Shown: positions 48,562 through 58,152 of the stretch, in pieces
How the letters are laid out: every line of letters starts with the position of its first letter
Numbering within the stretch: position 1 is the first letter of the stretch
Origin: Corynebacterium mustelae
GTDB taxonomy: Bacteria > Actinomycetota > Actinomycetes > Mycobacteriales > Mycobacteriaceae
Reading direction: 5' to 3'
DNA: 64,000 bases
Assembly (NCBI RefSeq): GCF_001020985.1
Contig: NZ_CP011542.1
Coordinates: 2,356,001 to 2,420,000 of the forward strand
Program-made: the position numbers and the translations under genes
Notes under the pieces: generated by a model
Databases searched by the model: none
The model's input: only the letters and a program-made list of their open reading frames with translations
What the model was told of the DNA's origin: nothing

Positions 48562-48819
48562 TGTCTACCTCGCGCTCCTTTCACTTGTGGTTTTAAGTAT
48601 GGTCGGCATCCTTAGATCACGTTAATTCCAGCCGACAAAAGTGTCCTTGTATGAAATTAGTACATAGTACCGACACGACAGGTGCCGATCGGCAATCAGA
48701 TTTTTACGTATGCATCCCACACTGTGGTTTTTGTGTATAAATGCCCATAAACGGTAACCAAGCCCACAACTTTACCCCGTCTGTGGGATAAGCCCGTCTT
48801 CAACTGTTTTCGTGCCACA

Positions 48820-50811
48820 TTACTGAGCCTGTAAAACCAATTGCCCTTCTGCTGGCGGCGAAAGTGGGACGTTATCGCGATCAAGAAGCCAGGAAGCAAT
48901 ATCGTGGAACAGCGGCGCTGCGGACTGGCCGCCTTCACCATGTACACCCCGAGTTGGGTTATCAAGCATCAAAGCCACCACAAATCGCGGATTGTCGGCG
49001 GGCGCGATGCCTGCGAAAGTAATCCAGTATTTCGAATTGGAATAAGCACCTGTATTGGGGTCAACCTGCTGGGCGGTACCAGTCTTGCCCGCAATCTGAT
49101 AGCCCTCGACTGCTGCACCCGCACCGGTGCCTTGTTGAATGCCAGCCGGATCTGATTGCACAACCGAACGGAACATATCCACTACCGTGCGTGCGGTTGA
49201 TTCAGACACCACCCGAGTCTTTTTCGGTGCGGGTTGTTCGATCACTTTGCCCGTGTTATCGCGGATTTCTGCCACGATTCGCGGCTCTATTCGTTCGCCA
49301 CCATTCGCCAGAGTCTGATACACACCTGCCATTTGCAAAAGCGTCAAACTCATGCCTTGTCCAATAGGAAGGTTGGCAAACGTACCGCCTGACCATTGTT
49401 CCAATTGTGGCCGCAGACCAGCCGATTCACTCGGTAATTCAATTCCGGTCGTTTGCCCAATACCAAAACCAGTCAAAAGCGAATCGAACCGTTGCTCGCC
49501 TAACCGTTGCGCCAACATGAGTGTTCCCACGTTCGATGATTTACCAAAGATGCCCGTGGTGGTGTACGGAGTTGGCCCATGATCCCATGCATCTTTCACA
49601 TTCACACCCGCCATATCAATGGAGCCGGGAACCGTCAGCACTTCATCAGGGGTGGAAAGCCTATCCTCGATCACACCTGCCGCCGTGATGATCTTGGCAA
49701 CTGAGCCAGGTTCAAACGGCTCAGAAACCGTGGAATTGCCAAATTTCTTGCCTCGATCAAGTTGTTTTTGAATATCCCCCATTGGGTTAATAGCGTCAGT
49801 GTTAGCCATCGCTAGCACCTCGGCGGTTTCAACATCAAGGACAACTGCCGAAGCGCCCTTCGCCCCGGAATTAGTCTTGGCTTGCTCAAGCTGCTGTTGG
49901 ACATATGTTTGCAAATCCAAATCGAGGGTCAACGTCACATCAGAACCGTTCATGGCGGCGACTTGATCACGAGTAGTACCAGGAATAATCTGCCCATCTG
50001 TGGAAACATCCACCACAGTCTGCCCATTGATACCAGACAACAACGAATCATTAGAGGCTTCAAAGCCAAACTGTCCTTGGCCGTCTTGGCTAATCTTTCC
50101 AATAACATTGGATGCAACTGACCCATTGGGGTACTGACGGATGTCTTGAATATCCGCCGCAATTCCGTGGTGTTGTTCCGAAATCGACACAGCTACGTCT
50201 GGATCAACGTTGCGAACCAATACTTCGTAGGTTGTGTCCGCATCTAGTTTCTTGCGGATTTCTTCCGACTTGATCTCGCTTGTCGACGCCCCAGTCTCAG
50301 CGATGATCCGCGGAATTTCCTCGGAATATGAGTCCAAATAGTCAAGCACTTTTTGGTCAATGCGCTTTTCGCGCTCCTCTTTGCTTAACCCGTAGTAATT
50401 GTCAACGGATTTAGCTAAATCATTGTTTGCCACATAGCGCAGCTCCTTGCGCAAATTCTTCGGCGACACCGTTAACGAACGCGCCTGCATGGTATAAGCA
50501 AGTTGCTGACCAGACCTATCTTGAATTTCTCCCCGCCGTGCCGGGTCTGTGTACACCCGATACCGCTGATCAGCTGCCTTTTGGCTCAGTTCTGGCCCCC
50601 AGACCAACTGCACCCACGCCATGCGACCTGCCAGTAATACGCACACGCCTATGGCAATGACTTGAACCCACCGTAACCTACTCAGCATTGTTGTTCGCTG
50701 TGTCTCAGGACGGGAAGGCTTGCTGCTAGGGCGCTCTTGGGGCTGGCCCGTTTGACGAGTACGGGGCGAGTTAGTTGCTCGCCCCGTACGGCCAGATCTC
50801 GGCTGGTTCAC
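48820..50811 (-). CDS. ftsI: Septal transpeptidase FtsI (PBP3)
   Basis: 663 aa, class B penicillin-binding protein that cross-links septal peptidoglycan. Basic cytoplasmic N-terminus (1-45), one membrane helix (~47-66), dimerisation domain beginning RRGEIQDRSGQQLAYTM, then the transpeptidase with S370-V-A-K373, S425-S-N427 and K576-T-G578, all intact. GTG start at 50811. No PASTA repeats. Follows ftsL after 28 bases. Confidence 0.97.
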   Translation of the reverse strand: MNQPRSGRTGRATNSPRTRQTGQPQERPSSKPSRPETQRTTMLSRLRWVQVIAIGVCVLLAGRMAWVQLVWGPELSQKAADQRYRVYTDPARRGEIQDRSGQQLAYTMQARSLTVSPKNLRKELRYVANNDLAKSVDNYYGLSKEEREKRIDQKVLDYLDSYSEEIPRIIAETGASTSEIKSEEIRKKLDADTTYEVLVRNVDPDVAVSISEQHHGIAADIQDIRQYPNGSVASNVIGKISQDGQGQFGFEASNDSLLSGINGQTVVDVSTDGQIIPGTTRDQVAAMNGSDVTLTLDLDLQTYVQQQLEQAKTNSGAKGASAVVLDVETAEVLAMANTDAINPMGDIQKQLDRGKKFGNSTVSEPFEPGSVAKIITAAGVIEDRLSTPDEVLTVPGSIDMAGVNVKDAWDHGPTPYTTTGIFGKSSNVGTLMLAQRLGEQRFDSLLTGFGIGQTTGIELPSESAGLRPQLEQWSGGTFANLPIGQGMSLTLLQMAGVYQTLANGGERIEPRIVAEIRDNTGKVIEQPAPKKTRVVSESTARTVVDMFRSVVQSDPAGIQQGTGAGAAVEGYQIAGKTGTAQQVDPNTGAYSNSKYWITFAGIAPADNPRFVVALMLDNPTRGVHGEGGQSAAPLFHDIASWLLDRDNVPLSPPAEGQLVLQAQ

Positions 50812-50839
50812 TACTTACACCTTAGTCGGTTCACTCTAT

Positions 50840-51649
50840 CTAATTCCCGGACGGAATACTTGCAAGATATGGTGCAACATTTGGCAAGGATGGTTGCACC
50901 GGCTGAACCTCATTGAGGTTTCCGGAAACCTCTTGCGTCGCCACTGGATCACTTGAGGCAACCCGTGGCCGAACTTGCTGACCATTGACATCAACTATAG
51001 GGCGAGTTACGTCACCTGGCGGGCGTTGCTCCACCATGTCGCCGGTTTCATTTCGGATTAGTATTCCCGGCTGGTCGGGAACAACCATCCCCATCTCCTG
51101 CGCCTGTCGCGCAATTTCCGCAGTAGCAGACACGTTTTGCAGATCGCGATTCAGCGTTTCCAGCTGATTGTGCAACGTCGCTTCCTGATGCCGCAATTGC
51201 TGAATCTGGAAAGTTTGCTCCGTTGAAAGACCTGACAGCACCATCGCCATAACAACGCCGAATACCAGAATCAATGACGTTGAGGCTGCAAACCGAACTT
51301 TCTTCGGATCCGCCTTCGGCCGCACCAAGCGCTTACCCCGCTCAGTAAATACCTGTTGCGAACCAGCGGACCGCTGAAACTTACGCTTCGGTACCGCTGT
51401 TGTCCGTGGCCGATGCGGCACCCGGGTAGGCGCACCCGAAAAATTATGCTGCTCCACCAGCGACGTGGGCTCTGTGAGGACCATCGTGGTTCCGCTAGAA
51501 CTGCTGAGATCGCGCGACGTGTACGCAGACGGGCGATAGCTTTTCGACGACCTACCGCGCGCATAAGAAGACGCATCACGATTGTGGGCACGATGAGTGT
51601 TCCTACTGTCCCTGCGACGAGGCTCTCTGATTTGATATTGGGTGCTCAT
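50840..51649 (-). CDS. ftsL: FtsL-like divisome protein with long basic cytoplasmic region
   Basis: 269 aa. Identified by place (between rsmH and ftsI) and architecture: ~115 basic/Ser-rich residues in the cytoplasm, one membrane helix (~119-140, [21 protein letters not shown]), a coiled coil (~143-175, [23 protein letters not shown]) and a ~85-residue Pro/Val-rich periplasmic tail. Corynebacterial FtsL is known to be much larger than that of E. coli. ATG in an ATGA overlap with rsmH, AAAGGAG upstream. Confidence 0.88.
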   Translation of the reverse strand: MSTQYQIREPRRRDSRNTHRAHNRDASSYARGRSSKSYRPSAYTSRDLSSSSGTTMVLTEPTSLVEQHNFSGAPTRVPHRPRTTAVPKRKFQRSAGSQQVFTERGKRLVRPKADPKKVRFAASTSLILVFGVVMAMVLSGLSTEQTFQIQQLRHQEATLHNQLETLNRDLQNVSATAEIARQAQEMGMVVPDQPGILIRNETGDMVEQRPPGDVTRPIVDVNGQQVRPRVASSDPVATQEVSGNLNEVQPVQPSLPNVAPYLASIPSGN

Positions 51650-52716
51650 TCTTTCGTCTCCTTTCTGTCATATACGCAACTTCCGTCCGGGTTCAACGCT
51701 TCGATTGCACGAACTCGAACCGGTGCCGCCCGCGGATTTTCCGCGATTTCTGCCTCTGTAGCTTTTTCTGCACCACGGGTAACCAACCGGAATTTGGCCG
51801 CATATTCCGGAAGATCCACAGGCAAGCCCGGTGGTGTTTTTGACTGACAAAGCTCGCTGAAAAATTTCTTCACCAGCTTGTCTTCCAAGGATTGATAGGA
51901 CATGAATACCGCCCGACCACCCGGGATCAACCGCTTGGTGATCAGCGGAAGAACATTTTCGATGGCCTCTAGCTCCTTATTCACTTCCACTCGCAACGCC
52001 TGGAACGTTCGTTTAGCAGGATGCCCACCCGTACGCCGGGTCGCGGCTGGAATCGTTTCGTACAACAGCTCAACCAACCGCGCTGACGTCGAAAAGCTAC
52101 GTTTTTCTCGTTCCTTCACGATCGCCTTGGCGATTTTTCCCGCGAACCGTTCGTCACCGTAGTTTTTTAAAATCCGGGCTAAATCCCCATGCGAATAGGT
52201 ATTAAGAATGTCCGCAGCAGTTATGCCTTCGGTATCGTTCATCCGCATGTCAAGCGGCGCATCGACGCGATATGCGAAACCACGGGCTACTTGATCGAGC
52301 TGCATCGACGACACGCCCAAATCAAACAAGGCATCCGCGATACCCTGCTCCAAAGCGGCCTTGCACGCCACATTCCCGGACTCGGCAGCCTCTTCCATCG
52401 GTTGAATAAATTGATCGAACCGAGTGTGAAGCCCCACGAAACGATCCCCGAATCGTTCCAGACGACGCCGCGCCGCCTCCAATGCGTGAACGTCCCGATC
52501 CAGGCCGATCACGTAGGCATCAGGAAAAGTCTCCAAAAAGAATTCAGAGTGCCCACCAGCACCCAAAGTCCCATCAATGATCACCGCACCCGGACCCGCA
52601 TGAGCGATCGCTGGCGCCAGCAATTCGGTCACACGATTACGCAGCACTGGTACATGCCCATGGTTGGCTGTCAGCTCATCCTGCAACTTACTTGTTGATT
52701 GTTGGGGATCGACCAT
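51646..52716 (-). CDS. rsmH: 16S rRNA m4C1402 methyltransferase
   Basis: 356 aa, SAM-dependent methyltransferase of 16S rRNA C1402. N-terminal [18 protein letters not shown] loop [38 protein letters not shown] and the C-terminal [18 protein letters not shown] with [19 protein letters not shown] precedes the ATG at 52716. Contains a forward 11-mer copy at 52087-52097, read here as SFSTS. Follows mraZ after 169 bases. Confidence 0.97.
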   Translation of the reverse strand: MVDPQQSTSKLQDELTANHGHVPVLRNRVTELLAPAIAHAGPGAVIIDGTLGAGGHSEFFLETFPDAYVIGLDRDVHALEAARRRLERFGDRFVGLHTRFDQFIQPMEEAAESGNVACKAALEQGIADALFDLGVSSMQLDQVARGFAYRVDAPLDMRMNDTEGITAADILNTYSHGDLARILKNYGDERFAGKIAKAIVKEREKRSFSTSARLVELLYETIPAATRRTGGHPAKRTFQALRVEVNKELEAIENVLPLITKRLIPGGRAVFMSYQSLEDKLVKKFFSELCQSKTPPGLPVDLPEYAAKFRLVTRGAEKATEAEIAENPRAAPVRVRAIEALNPDGSCVYDRKETKE

Positions 52717-52885
52717 TACAGCCCCCTCTCTCGCACCGTGTCCGTTTATTGTCTGTTCCTACATGTAGCGGTGTGCATAGAGCCCCACTCGAGTAAAAAA
52801 TTCTGATATCGGGGAAGTACACCAGACTTATTCACTTCGAGTGGAGTTCTTACGCACACTCCCAATGCGTTGCAGCAATCGCCTA

Positions 52886-53317
52886 CTACAACAGGCCACC
52901 CAGCACATCAGCATTTGCTTCGGCAAACGCTGCCTCTGTCTCCGCCTGGTAGCGGTTCCAGGATTCGGCGTCCCAGATTTCCAGGAAGTCCATCGAACCA
53001 ATGACGACACATTCCTTTGTCAACCCCGCATATGCACGATGCGCCGCCGACAGGGTAATTCGCCCTTGACCGTCCGGTCGTTGCTCGTCAGCACTAGCCG
53101 CCAAGTTTCGGATAAACGCCCGGGCTTCGGGATTTGTGCGTGAAACCTCAGCGGCCTTACGCGCCCGTTGGATGAATTCCTCTTTGGGGTAAACCGCCAA
53201 CGAGTGATCCTGCCCTTTCGTCACCATCAACCCTCCTGCTAATTCCTCTCGAAATTTCGCCGGAAGAGTTAATCGGCCCTTATCGTCAAGCTTCGGTGTG
53301 TAGGTACCAAGAAACAT
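52886..53317 (-). CDS. mraZ: Transcriptional regulator MraZ
   Basis: 143 aa, two AbrB-like swapped-hairpin domains: [25 protein letters not shown] in the first and [20 protein letters not shown] in the second. MraZ forms rings that bind tandem TGGG(N) boxes upstream of its own operon and represses or tunes the dcw cluster. Matching boxes are at 53421-53445 here. First gene of the cluster, ATG 53317 with AGGTAGG upstream. Confidence 0.97.
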   Translation of the reverse strand: MFLGTYTPKLDDKGRLTLPAKFREELAGGLMVTKGQDHSLAVYPKEEFIQRARKAAEVSRTNPEARAFIRNLAASADEQRPDGQGRITLSAAHRAYAGLTKECVVIGSMDFLEIWDAESWNRYQAETEAAFAEANADVLGGLL

Positions 53318-53420
53318 CTCGGAACACCTACCTCTCCGAAAACCTCCGCGATATAACGAACAACTTCCTGCAGTTCCAAGAAAACCGAGTCACATTAGTC
53401 CCAACTTTCCCGTCACTGTC

Positions 53421-53445
53421 CCCCACAATACCCCACAATCCCCCA
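53421..53445 (-). promoter_or_regulatory. MraZ operator: three TGGGG boxes at exact 10-base period
   Basis: On the minus strand TGGGG-N5-TGGGG-N5-TGGGG starts about 105 bases upstream of mraZ. This is the established arrangement of MraZ sites (TGGGN repeats with 5-base spacers), so autoregulation is very likely. Confidence 0.85.
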
Positions 53446-54190
53446 CTTTTTACACTCCGGATCGATTTTCTTCGCCACTTTCCAGAAAATATGCACCTTA
53501 AGCTGCGTATTTATTGGTGGGGAAAAATGACACGCCACCCCCAAGCGCCGGAAAAAATGGTTAAAAAATGGCAACAATAATCACAATTGCAAAAATAGCC
53601 ACTACAGCCATTCCCTTAACTTTCAACACCAAACGACAACAATCACAACTCCTTACCTGGGAATTTAATCAAACCAACCCCGCCTAACTGGCAAAATAGC
53701 AGCCAAGATCAGCAAACAAGCTACCGGCCCCATCCCCCACCCAGTGGGGCAAAGTGGGGGTCGTGGGGCAAAGTGGGGAAACCCAACCCGACCAACACAG
53801 CGCATTTGATACCTCATGTTGGTGTAATTTTCCTCACACCAAAACCCCCGCACTTCACCAATCTACGTAGAAGCCGACGCTCACTCAGACGCCTACCCAT
53901 TTTTCGCGATGCTGTGTCGTAGGTCTTCAGCAACCCGGACTAATCGAATCCAGCCAGACACACCAGTTCATACAAAACATAAAAACCGCGAAACCCCACG
54001 AACGCCACAGGCATTTCCGTCATCCCATGACCACATCGGGGCTTCCGGTGAGTTCACTCCAGAAACTTGCAGCCACTCGCCTTTAGAAATAATTAAAACG
54101 CCTGATAAACGGTAAAAATACGAGCTAGATAAATACATTCACATTAACTCCACGCGCAGCTGGTACTTTCCTGTTTTAAGACTCGGCCGG
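53446..54190. other. Long gene-poor region upstream of mraZ
   Basis: About 745 bases rich in CACC, AACC and CCCCAC runs, with AT-rich parts. Contains the second TGGGG array (53745-53778). Short frames at 53665-53853 and 53909-54115 lack ribosome binding sites and sensible composition. No gene is called. Confidence 0.45.
53745..53778 (+). promoter_or_regulatory. Second TGGGG box array, opposite orientation
   Basis: Four TGGGG boxes on the plus strand at 53745, 53755, 53764 and 53774 (spacings 10, 9, 10), with GTGGGGCAAAGTGGGG occurring twice. The pattern is that of MraZ sites but lies ~430 bases from mraZ and points away from it. Role unknown. Confidence 0.5.
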
Positions 54191-54600
54191 TGAAATCTCC
54201 GTCTTGTAGAAGTGTGTGTGGGTGCTTGTCGACGCTGCCAGCGTGGCGTGTGGGTTGGGGTTGTTGCGCCAGTTTTTGGAAGTCGGGGATTGCAAGGTTG
54301 CGGTTGGTTCGTTCCTGGGGTTTTAGGGAGTATTGGGTGGAATCTCCGACTTGATAGGGGTGGTGGGTGCGAAAGTCGGAGATTTCCGAAATCCGAACAG
54401 CTTTGGTCGGTATTGACCCTAGGTTTTGCGTAAATCTCCGACTTGAAGAAGTGCGTGGCTGCTTGTCGACGTCGCCGGCGTGGCGTGTGGGTTGGGGTTA
54501 TTGTGCCAGCTTTTGGAAGTCGGGGATTGTGTTTAACGCCTGGTTCTTTCCAGCGGTTTTGGTGCTGGGTGGGTGGAATCTCCGACTTGATGGGGTGGCG
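54190..54600. repeat. Tandem ~239-base repeat with seven alternating 12-mer copies
   Basis: Two diverged units begin near 54193 and 54432. The 12-mer AATCTCCGACTT (or its complement AAGTCGGRGATT) occurs at 54194 (one mismatch), 54280 (reverse), 54341, 54373 (reverse), 54433, 54517 (reverse) and 54577, strictly alternating in orientation. The units also share a TGCTTGTCGACG segment and a GGCGTGTGGGTTGGGGTT segment. The block lies just upstream of the lipoprotein/PPE-like operon. Confidence 0.8.
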
Positions 54601-54736
54601 GTGGGTTACCCGTTTGGGGGTGTGTGTATTTTTTATGGAACCGATTGGGGTGGTGAGTGAGTCTAACTCTATAGAGCACGTTGTCTATATGGTTTTACAC
54701 TGGTTGTCAGTGGCGTTGAAAGGCGGTTTTAGAAAA

Positions 54737-55423
54737 ATGGTCAAGAAAATGTCAATGCATGCCAGGACTATGCCTAATCAGATGACAGCTCGTTCAGCAC
54801 ACCGCGTCTTAATAGCAACTGTGGTGTGCTGTGTCTTTCTGCTTTCTGGCTGCGGGCTATCTACACCTTTGGCTCAGTACTTGGCTGTTAAAAACCAGCC
54901 GCAATCCCACCAACTACCAGCGTCATCGCAGGTGGCTGAACCGAAAACGCTTGGTGAGGTGTTGGAGGTAGGTACCGGAACGTTTGACCCAAGCGACCCT
55001 AATTTCATGGTTTTTGATCCCTGCGGGGAAGTAACCAAAGAACAATATGAAGAGTTCGGTTTTGTTGTGTCAGATGTTTCTCGGATAGCCCGCAAAGATT
55101 TTGCCGTGTGTACCCTCAGACCGAACGATTATTCCGACGGCAACGTTGGATTCAATATTGCGACTGATGTTGTTACTTATGAACATGTAGCCTCATTAGG
55201 TCTTATTGTGGATCAGTCGTTGGTATCTCTGCCAGATCACTGGTATCAGCATAAACTCTCTGATATTGATGATGAACTCAGCTGTACGATAGCTGTCCCC
55301 ACGAATAGAGGACGATTCACTATTACATCGCTCGGATCGCGATTGACTTTTGGTCTAACACCTGAGAAGTCCTGTCAGAAAGCAGTAGACATGTTGCAGA
55401 AAATCTTTGCTCTGAAAGGATAA
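54737..55423 (+). CDS. DUF3558-like lipoprotein
   Basis: 228 aa from ATG 54737; in-frame Mets at 54749, 54755, 54770 and 54782 are alternatives. The frame is open back to 54443, but that part is repeat sequence and composition argues against it. Signal peptide with lipobox LSGC (Cys39): lipid-anchored outside the cell. The mature part begins with a low-complexity linker, then FDPCGEVTKEQYEEFGF, typical of DUF3558 lipoproteins of Mycobacteriales. C-terminal FTITSLGSRLTFGLTPEKSCQKAVDMLQKIF, with paired Cys. Three bases before the PPE-like gene, so the two probably work together. Function unknown. Confidence 0.75.
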   Translation: MVKKMSMHARTMPNQMTARSAHRVLIATVVCCVFLLSGCGLSTPLAQYLAVKNQPQSHQLPASSQVAEPKTLGEVLEVGTGTFDPSDPNFMVFDPCGEVTKEQYEEFGFVVSDVSRIARKDFAVCTLRPNDYSDGNVGFNIATDVVTYEHVASLGLIVDQSLVSLPDHWYQHKLSDIDDELSCTIAVPTNRGRFTITSLGSRLTFGLTPEKSCQKAVDMLQKIFALKG

Positions 55424-55426
55424 TCA

Positions 55427-57112
55427 ATGTCCATGCTAATTAATTCGCCATCATTTGTGGCGGCGTTTAAAAGTATCCAAGATGCACAAGTTGATACTCA
55501 TAGCCTGTTGGGAACCACATTGAAGCAAACGCTGAGTGGTGGGTTTTCATCATTGTCTGGGTTACACGAATTAGGGCTTAATCATGCGCAGGTGATCCAG
55601 GGTGGGGCAGGTAGTGCCCGGGATGTGCTGGCGAGTTTCCGGGATTTGGTGGAGTGGTTGGGGATGAACCTGCGGTTAAATCATGTGGCGTTTACTGGCC
55701 ATGATCTTGCGTTATCGCGTGGGTTGGATACCGCTGACAGTGGTGGAACGTTTGAACACGATATTGCGGAGTTTGCGTCGAAACCGGCGGCGTCGTTTGC
55801 GGATTTCCCATTCCTCCCACCTACTCCGGTTCCGTCGGTGTCGTTGGAAACATTAGTCGCACAACTGGGTGCGACACAGTCGGGTCAGGCTGCTCAGGCT
55901 GCGGCGGATTGGCAGTCGATGGCGACGTATGCAACAAGTATCGCGACACAGTTAGAAGGTATTGCGTCCCAGTTATCAGCGCAGAATCAGGGGGTTGCGG
56001 TGTTGCGGGCAACTGCTGGGATGAAGGCTACTGCGGCGAAAGCATCGTATTTCGCCGCGAACGCCACAGAGATGGCGAGGTCGGTGGGGATTTTGTCGAC
56101 GATTGCGCCGCATTTCCACACTCAAGCATCCCAAGCATTGTCTGCGTTGCAGACTATTGCGAATCCTGCGGAGAAAGAAGCAGCCGAAAAAGCGTATCTG
56201 ACGGCGTTTCATGGGATATATAGTGGTGCGTTATCCCAAGCAGTACCAGTAATTAGAAACCTCATGATTGATAACAGCCCCGGCCTAGGTGGCGGTAGTG
56301 CCACGATCGGGTCGGATTCCACTGGTGCACCACCTGCACCCACCACGAATGCGCTTAGTCCGGCGGGGATGGGAACGCAGGCCGCATCAACTGCAACACT
56401 GCCTGTTACTGGTGGTGGGGTGGGTACACCAACAGCACCGGTATCGGGTATGCCACCGATCACGGGGCTACCCACAGGTGCAGGACCGGGTGGTTCCGGT
56501 GTTGGTGGTGCGCCGGTGTTTAGTGGACTTACCCCCGGCATGGGTGGGAATAATCGTTCCGGGTTAAGCGGTGGTGGGAGTATTCCCGCGTCTGGTGGAC
56601 TCCGACCCGGACACTCCGCTACCAGTGGTGGTCGTAGTACCACTGGTACCAGTATGGGTGCCGGTATGAACGGACTCGGTGGTTACGGTATGGCCGGTGG
56701 GACAGGTTCGGCTGGCATGCGAGGCGGAACCGGTGGTGCTGGTGGCCGCGCATTCGGCAGTGGTGGTCGTGGCTTTGGCACCGGCATGGGTCCTGGTGGT
56801 GGGGTTGGTGTGTCACCGAAAACCCCGAACGCAACCGGTAGCGGCAGTGGTGGTGTGGGAAACGGCACCAGTGCTGGTGCGAAGTCAGCCGCTGGTGCTG
56901 GTGGTGCAAACAGTGGCGGGCGTGCGGGTACCCCGATGATAGGTGCACCGATCGGTGGGCAGAACAACAACAATAATGAGAATCAGCGGAAACGTAAAAA
57001 GCCGATACGGGGTATTACCACGAGCGTGGAACGAGACGTGAACCTCAAAGCGTTGTTAGGCGAACAACCCAAAGTAATCCCAGGTGTTATCGGAAACTGG
57101 GTACGCGAATAG
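55427..57112 (+). CDS. PPE/EspB-like helical protein with glycine-rich tail
   Basis: 561 aa. Residues 1-275 are helical and Ala-rich with WQSMATYATSIATQLEGIASQL and YLTAFHGIYSGALSQAVPVI, resembling the PE/PPE- or WXG100-like helical bundle of type VII secretion substrates. Residues ~280-525 are a Gly/Ser/Thr/Pro low-complexity tract (GGTGSAGMRGGTGGAGG). A basic segment (NQRKRKKPIRG) precedes a conserved-looking end, LLGEQPKVIPGVIGNWV. No Sec signal. AAAGGA six bases before the ATG, coupled to the lipoprotein gene. No ESX core gene lies in the window, so secretion is inference. Confidence 0.75.
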   Translation: MSMLINSPSFVAAFKSIQDAQVDTHSLLGTTLKQTLSGGFSSLSGLHELGLNHAQVIQGGAGSARDVLASFRDLVEWLGMNLRLNHVAFTGHDLALSRGLDTADSGGTFEHDIAEFASKPAASFADFPFLPPTPVPSVSLETLVAQLGATQSGQAAQAAADWQSMATYATSIATQLEGIASQLSAQNQGVAVLRATAGMKATAAKASYFAANATEMARSVGILSTIAPHFHTQASQALSALQTIANPAEKEAAEKAYLTAFHGIYSGALSQAVPVIRNLMIDNSPGLGGGSATIGSDSTGAPPAPTTNALSPAGMGTQAASTATLPVTGGGVGTPTAPVSGMPPITGLPTGAGPGGSGVGGAPVFSGLTPGMGGNNRSGLSGGGSIPASGGLRPGHSATSGGRSTTGTSMGAGMNGLGGYGMAGGTGSAGMRGGTGGAGGRAFGSGGRGFGTGMGPGGGVGVSPKTPNATGSGSGGVGNGTSAGAKSAAGAGGANSGGRAGTPMIGAPIGGQNNNNNENQRKRKKPIRGITTSVERDVNLKALLGEQPKVIPGVIGNWVRE

Positions 57113-57152
57113 TTATCCTTAAATGGGTTTCAGGGGACGTCGAAAAGTATTA

Positions 57153-57174
57153 AACCCCGATTATTATCGGGGTT
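57153..57174. terminator. Shared hairpin between convergent genes
   Basis: Perfect 9-bp stem AACCCCGAT / ATCGGGGTT with a TATT loop, between the ends of the PPE-like gene (plus) and the osmoprotectant binding protein gene (minus). A near copy of the 11-mer (CGTCGAAAAGT) is just before it at 57138-57148. The minus-strand side has TTTAATACTTTT after the stem. Confidence 0.65.
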
Positions 57175-57196
57175 CGCCGTGCATGATTGGATTGAG

Positions 57197-58114
57197 CTAG
57201 ACGCTTGCTAAGAAATCTTCAGCGATCTTTTTCGGGCTTGCCTTTTCCGCGCCAGCTGAACGTTCATTCATCTCAATGAGGCGTTCTGTAGTGAGTTTTT
57301 GGTTTACCTCATTGATGACGTCCCGTATTTCAGGGGCAACAGCAGAATCCCGTAGCAGTGGTAAAACTTGCTGCGGCAAAATCATGTTCTTAGGGTCTTC
57401 AAGTGTCACAAGATCGGCACCAAATAATGGGCTTGTTGTGTAAATATCGGCGATGTCGGCGGCACCAGATTCCAAAGCCTCAATTGTCAGCGGCCCACCG
57501 CTGTCGGAAATAGCCAAGAAGTCTTTCACAGGCACGTTATAAACATCTTTTAAACCAGCAGCACCATACGGACGGTCTTTCAGCTCAGGGTTGCCTGCAA
57601 CAGTGACAGATTCCAGAGTAGAAAGATCGGCGAGTGATGTGAGATTGTGCTTTTCCGCAAATTCCCGGGTTACCCGGTACGAATCTTTAGATTCAGCAGG
57701 CGCGGGCTCCCCAGCAGCTATTTCTTCCGGTAAGACAGTTTTCAACTTTTCAATGATCTCCGCTGATGTCGCACCAACCGGTAATTCTTCAGACGTTTTG
57801 GATAAGTAAAACTGGGTGACGTTACCAGAATATTCTGGGACTATGTCAACGCTGCCTTCCGCAAGTGCCTTAAGATATACTTCGCGGGAACCGATACCAG
57901 ATTTAATAGAGACATCGTATCCCTTAGCTTCCAGCGCTGATGCCCATATAGTGCCAATGATTTCCGATTCCGGGAAATTAGCTGTTCCAATAGTTATAGT
58001 TGAGCTATCATTTGCGCTGGTTGTATCACTCGATTGTTCAAATGGGTCAGCGGCGCAAGAAGTCACGAGACCAGCGGTGACGATGGCTGCGACCGTTCGA
58101 AGTATTTTTTTCAT
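57197..58114 (-). CDS. Osmoprotectant ABC transporter, substrate-binding lipoprotein
   Basis: 305 aa of the OpuC/ProX family (glycine betaine, carnitine, choline and related compounds). Lipobox LVTSC with Cys20. Family blocks: ITIGTANFPESEIIGTIWASALEAKGY, GSREVYLKALAEGSVDIVPEYSGN and TIEALESGAADIADIYTTSPL. Aromatic ligand-box residues are not certain by eye. Last gene of a four-gene minus-strand operon (ATPase, permease, permease, binding protein). Likely induced by hyperosmotic stress, by analogy. Confidence 0.92.
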   Translation of the reverse strand: MKKILRTVAAIVTAGLVTSCAADPFEQSSDTTSANDSSTITIGTANFPESEIIGTIWASALEAKGYDVSIKSGIGSREVYLKALAEGSVDIVPEYSGNVTQFYLSKTSEELPVGATSAEIIEKLKTVLPEEIAAGEPAPAESKDSYRVTREFAEKHNLTSLADLSTLESVTVAGNPELKDRPYGAAGLKDVYNVPVKDFLAISDSGGPLTIEALESGAADIADIYTTSPLFGADLVTLEDPKNMILPQQVLPLLRDSAVAPEIRDVINEVNQKLTTERLIEMNERSAGAEKASPKKIAEDFLASV

Positions 58115-58152
58115 TGCTTTTGTCCTTTTCTTTCTGTTGGTGTTTTCTAAGA

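Noticed and set aside
53665-54115. Two short frames upstream of mraZ
   Set aside because: Composition follows CACC/CCCC-rich intergenic sequence, with no start signals.
54443-54736. N-terminal extension of the DUF3558 lipoprotein gene
   Set aside because: This part is tandem-repeat DNA. The extension would place ~98 residues before a signal peptide that must be N-terminal.
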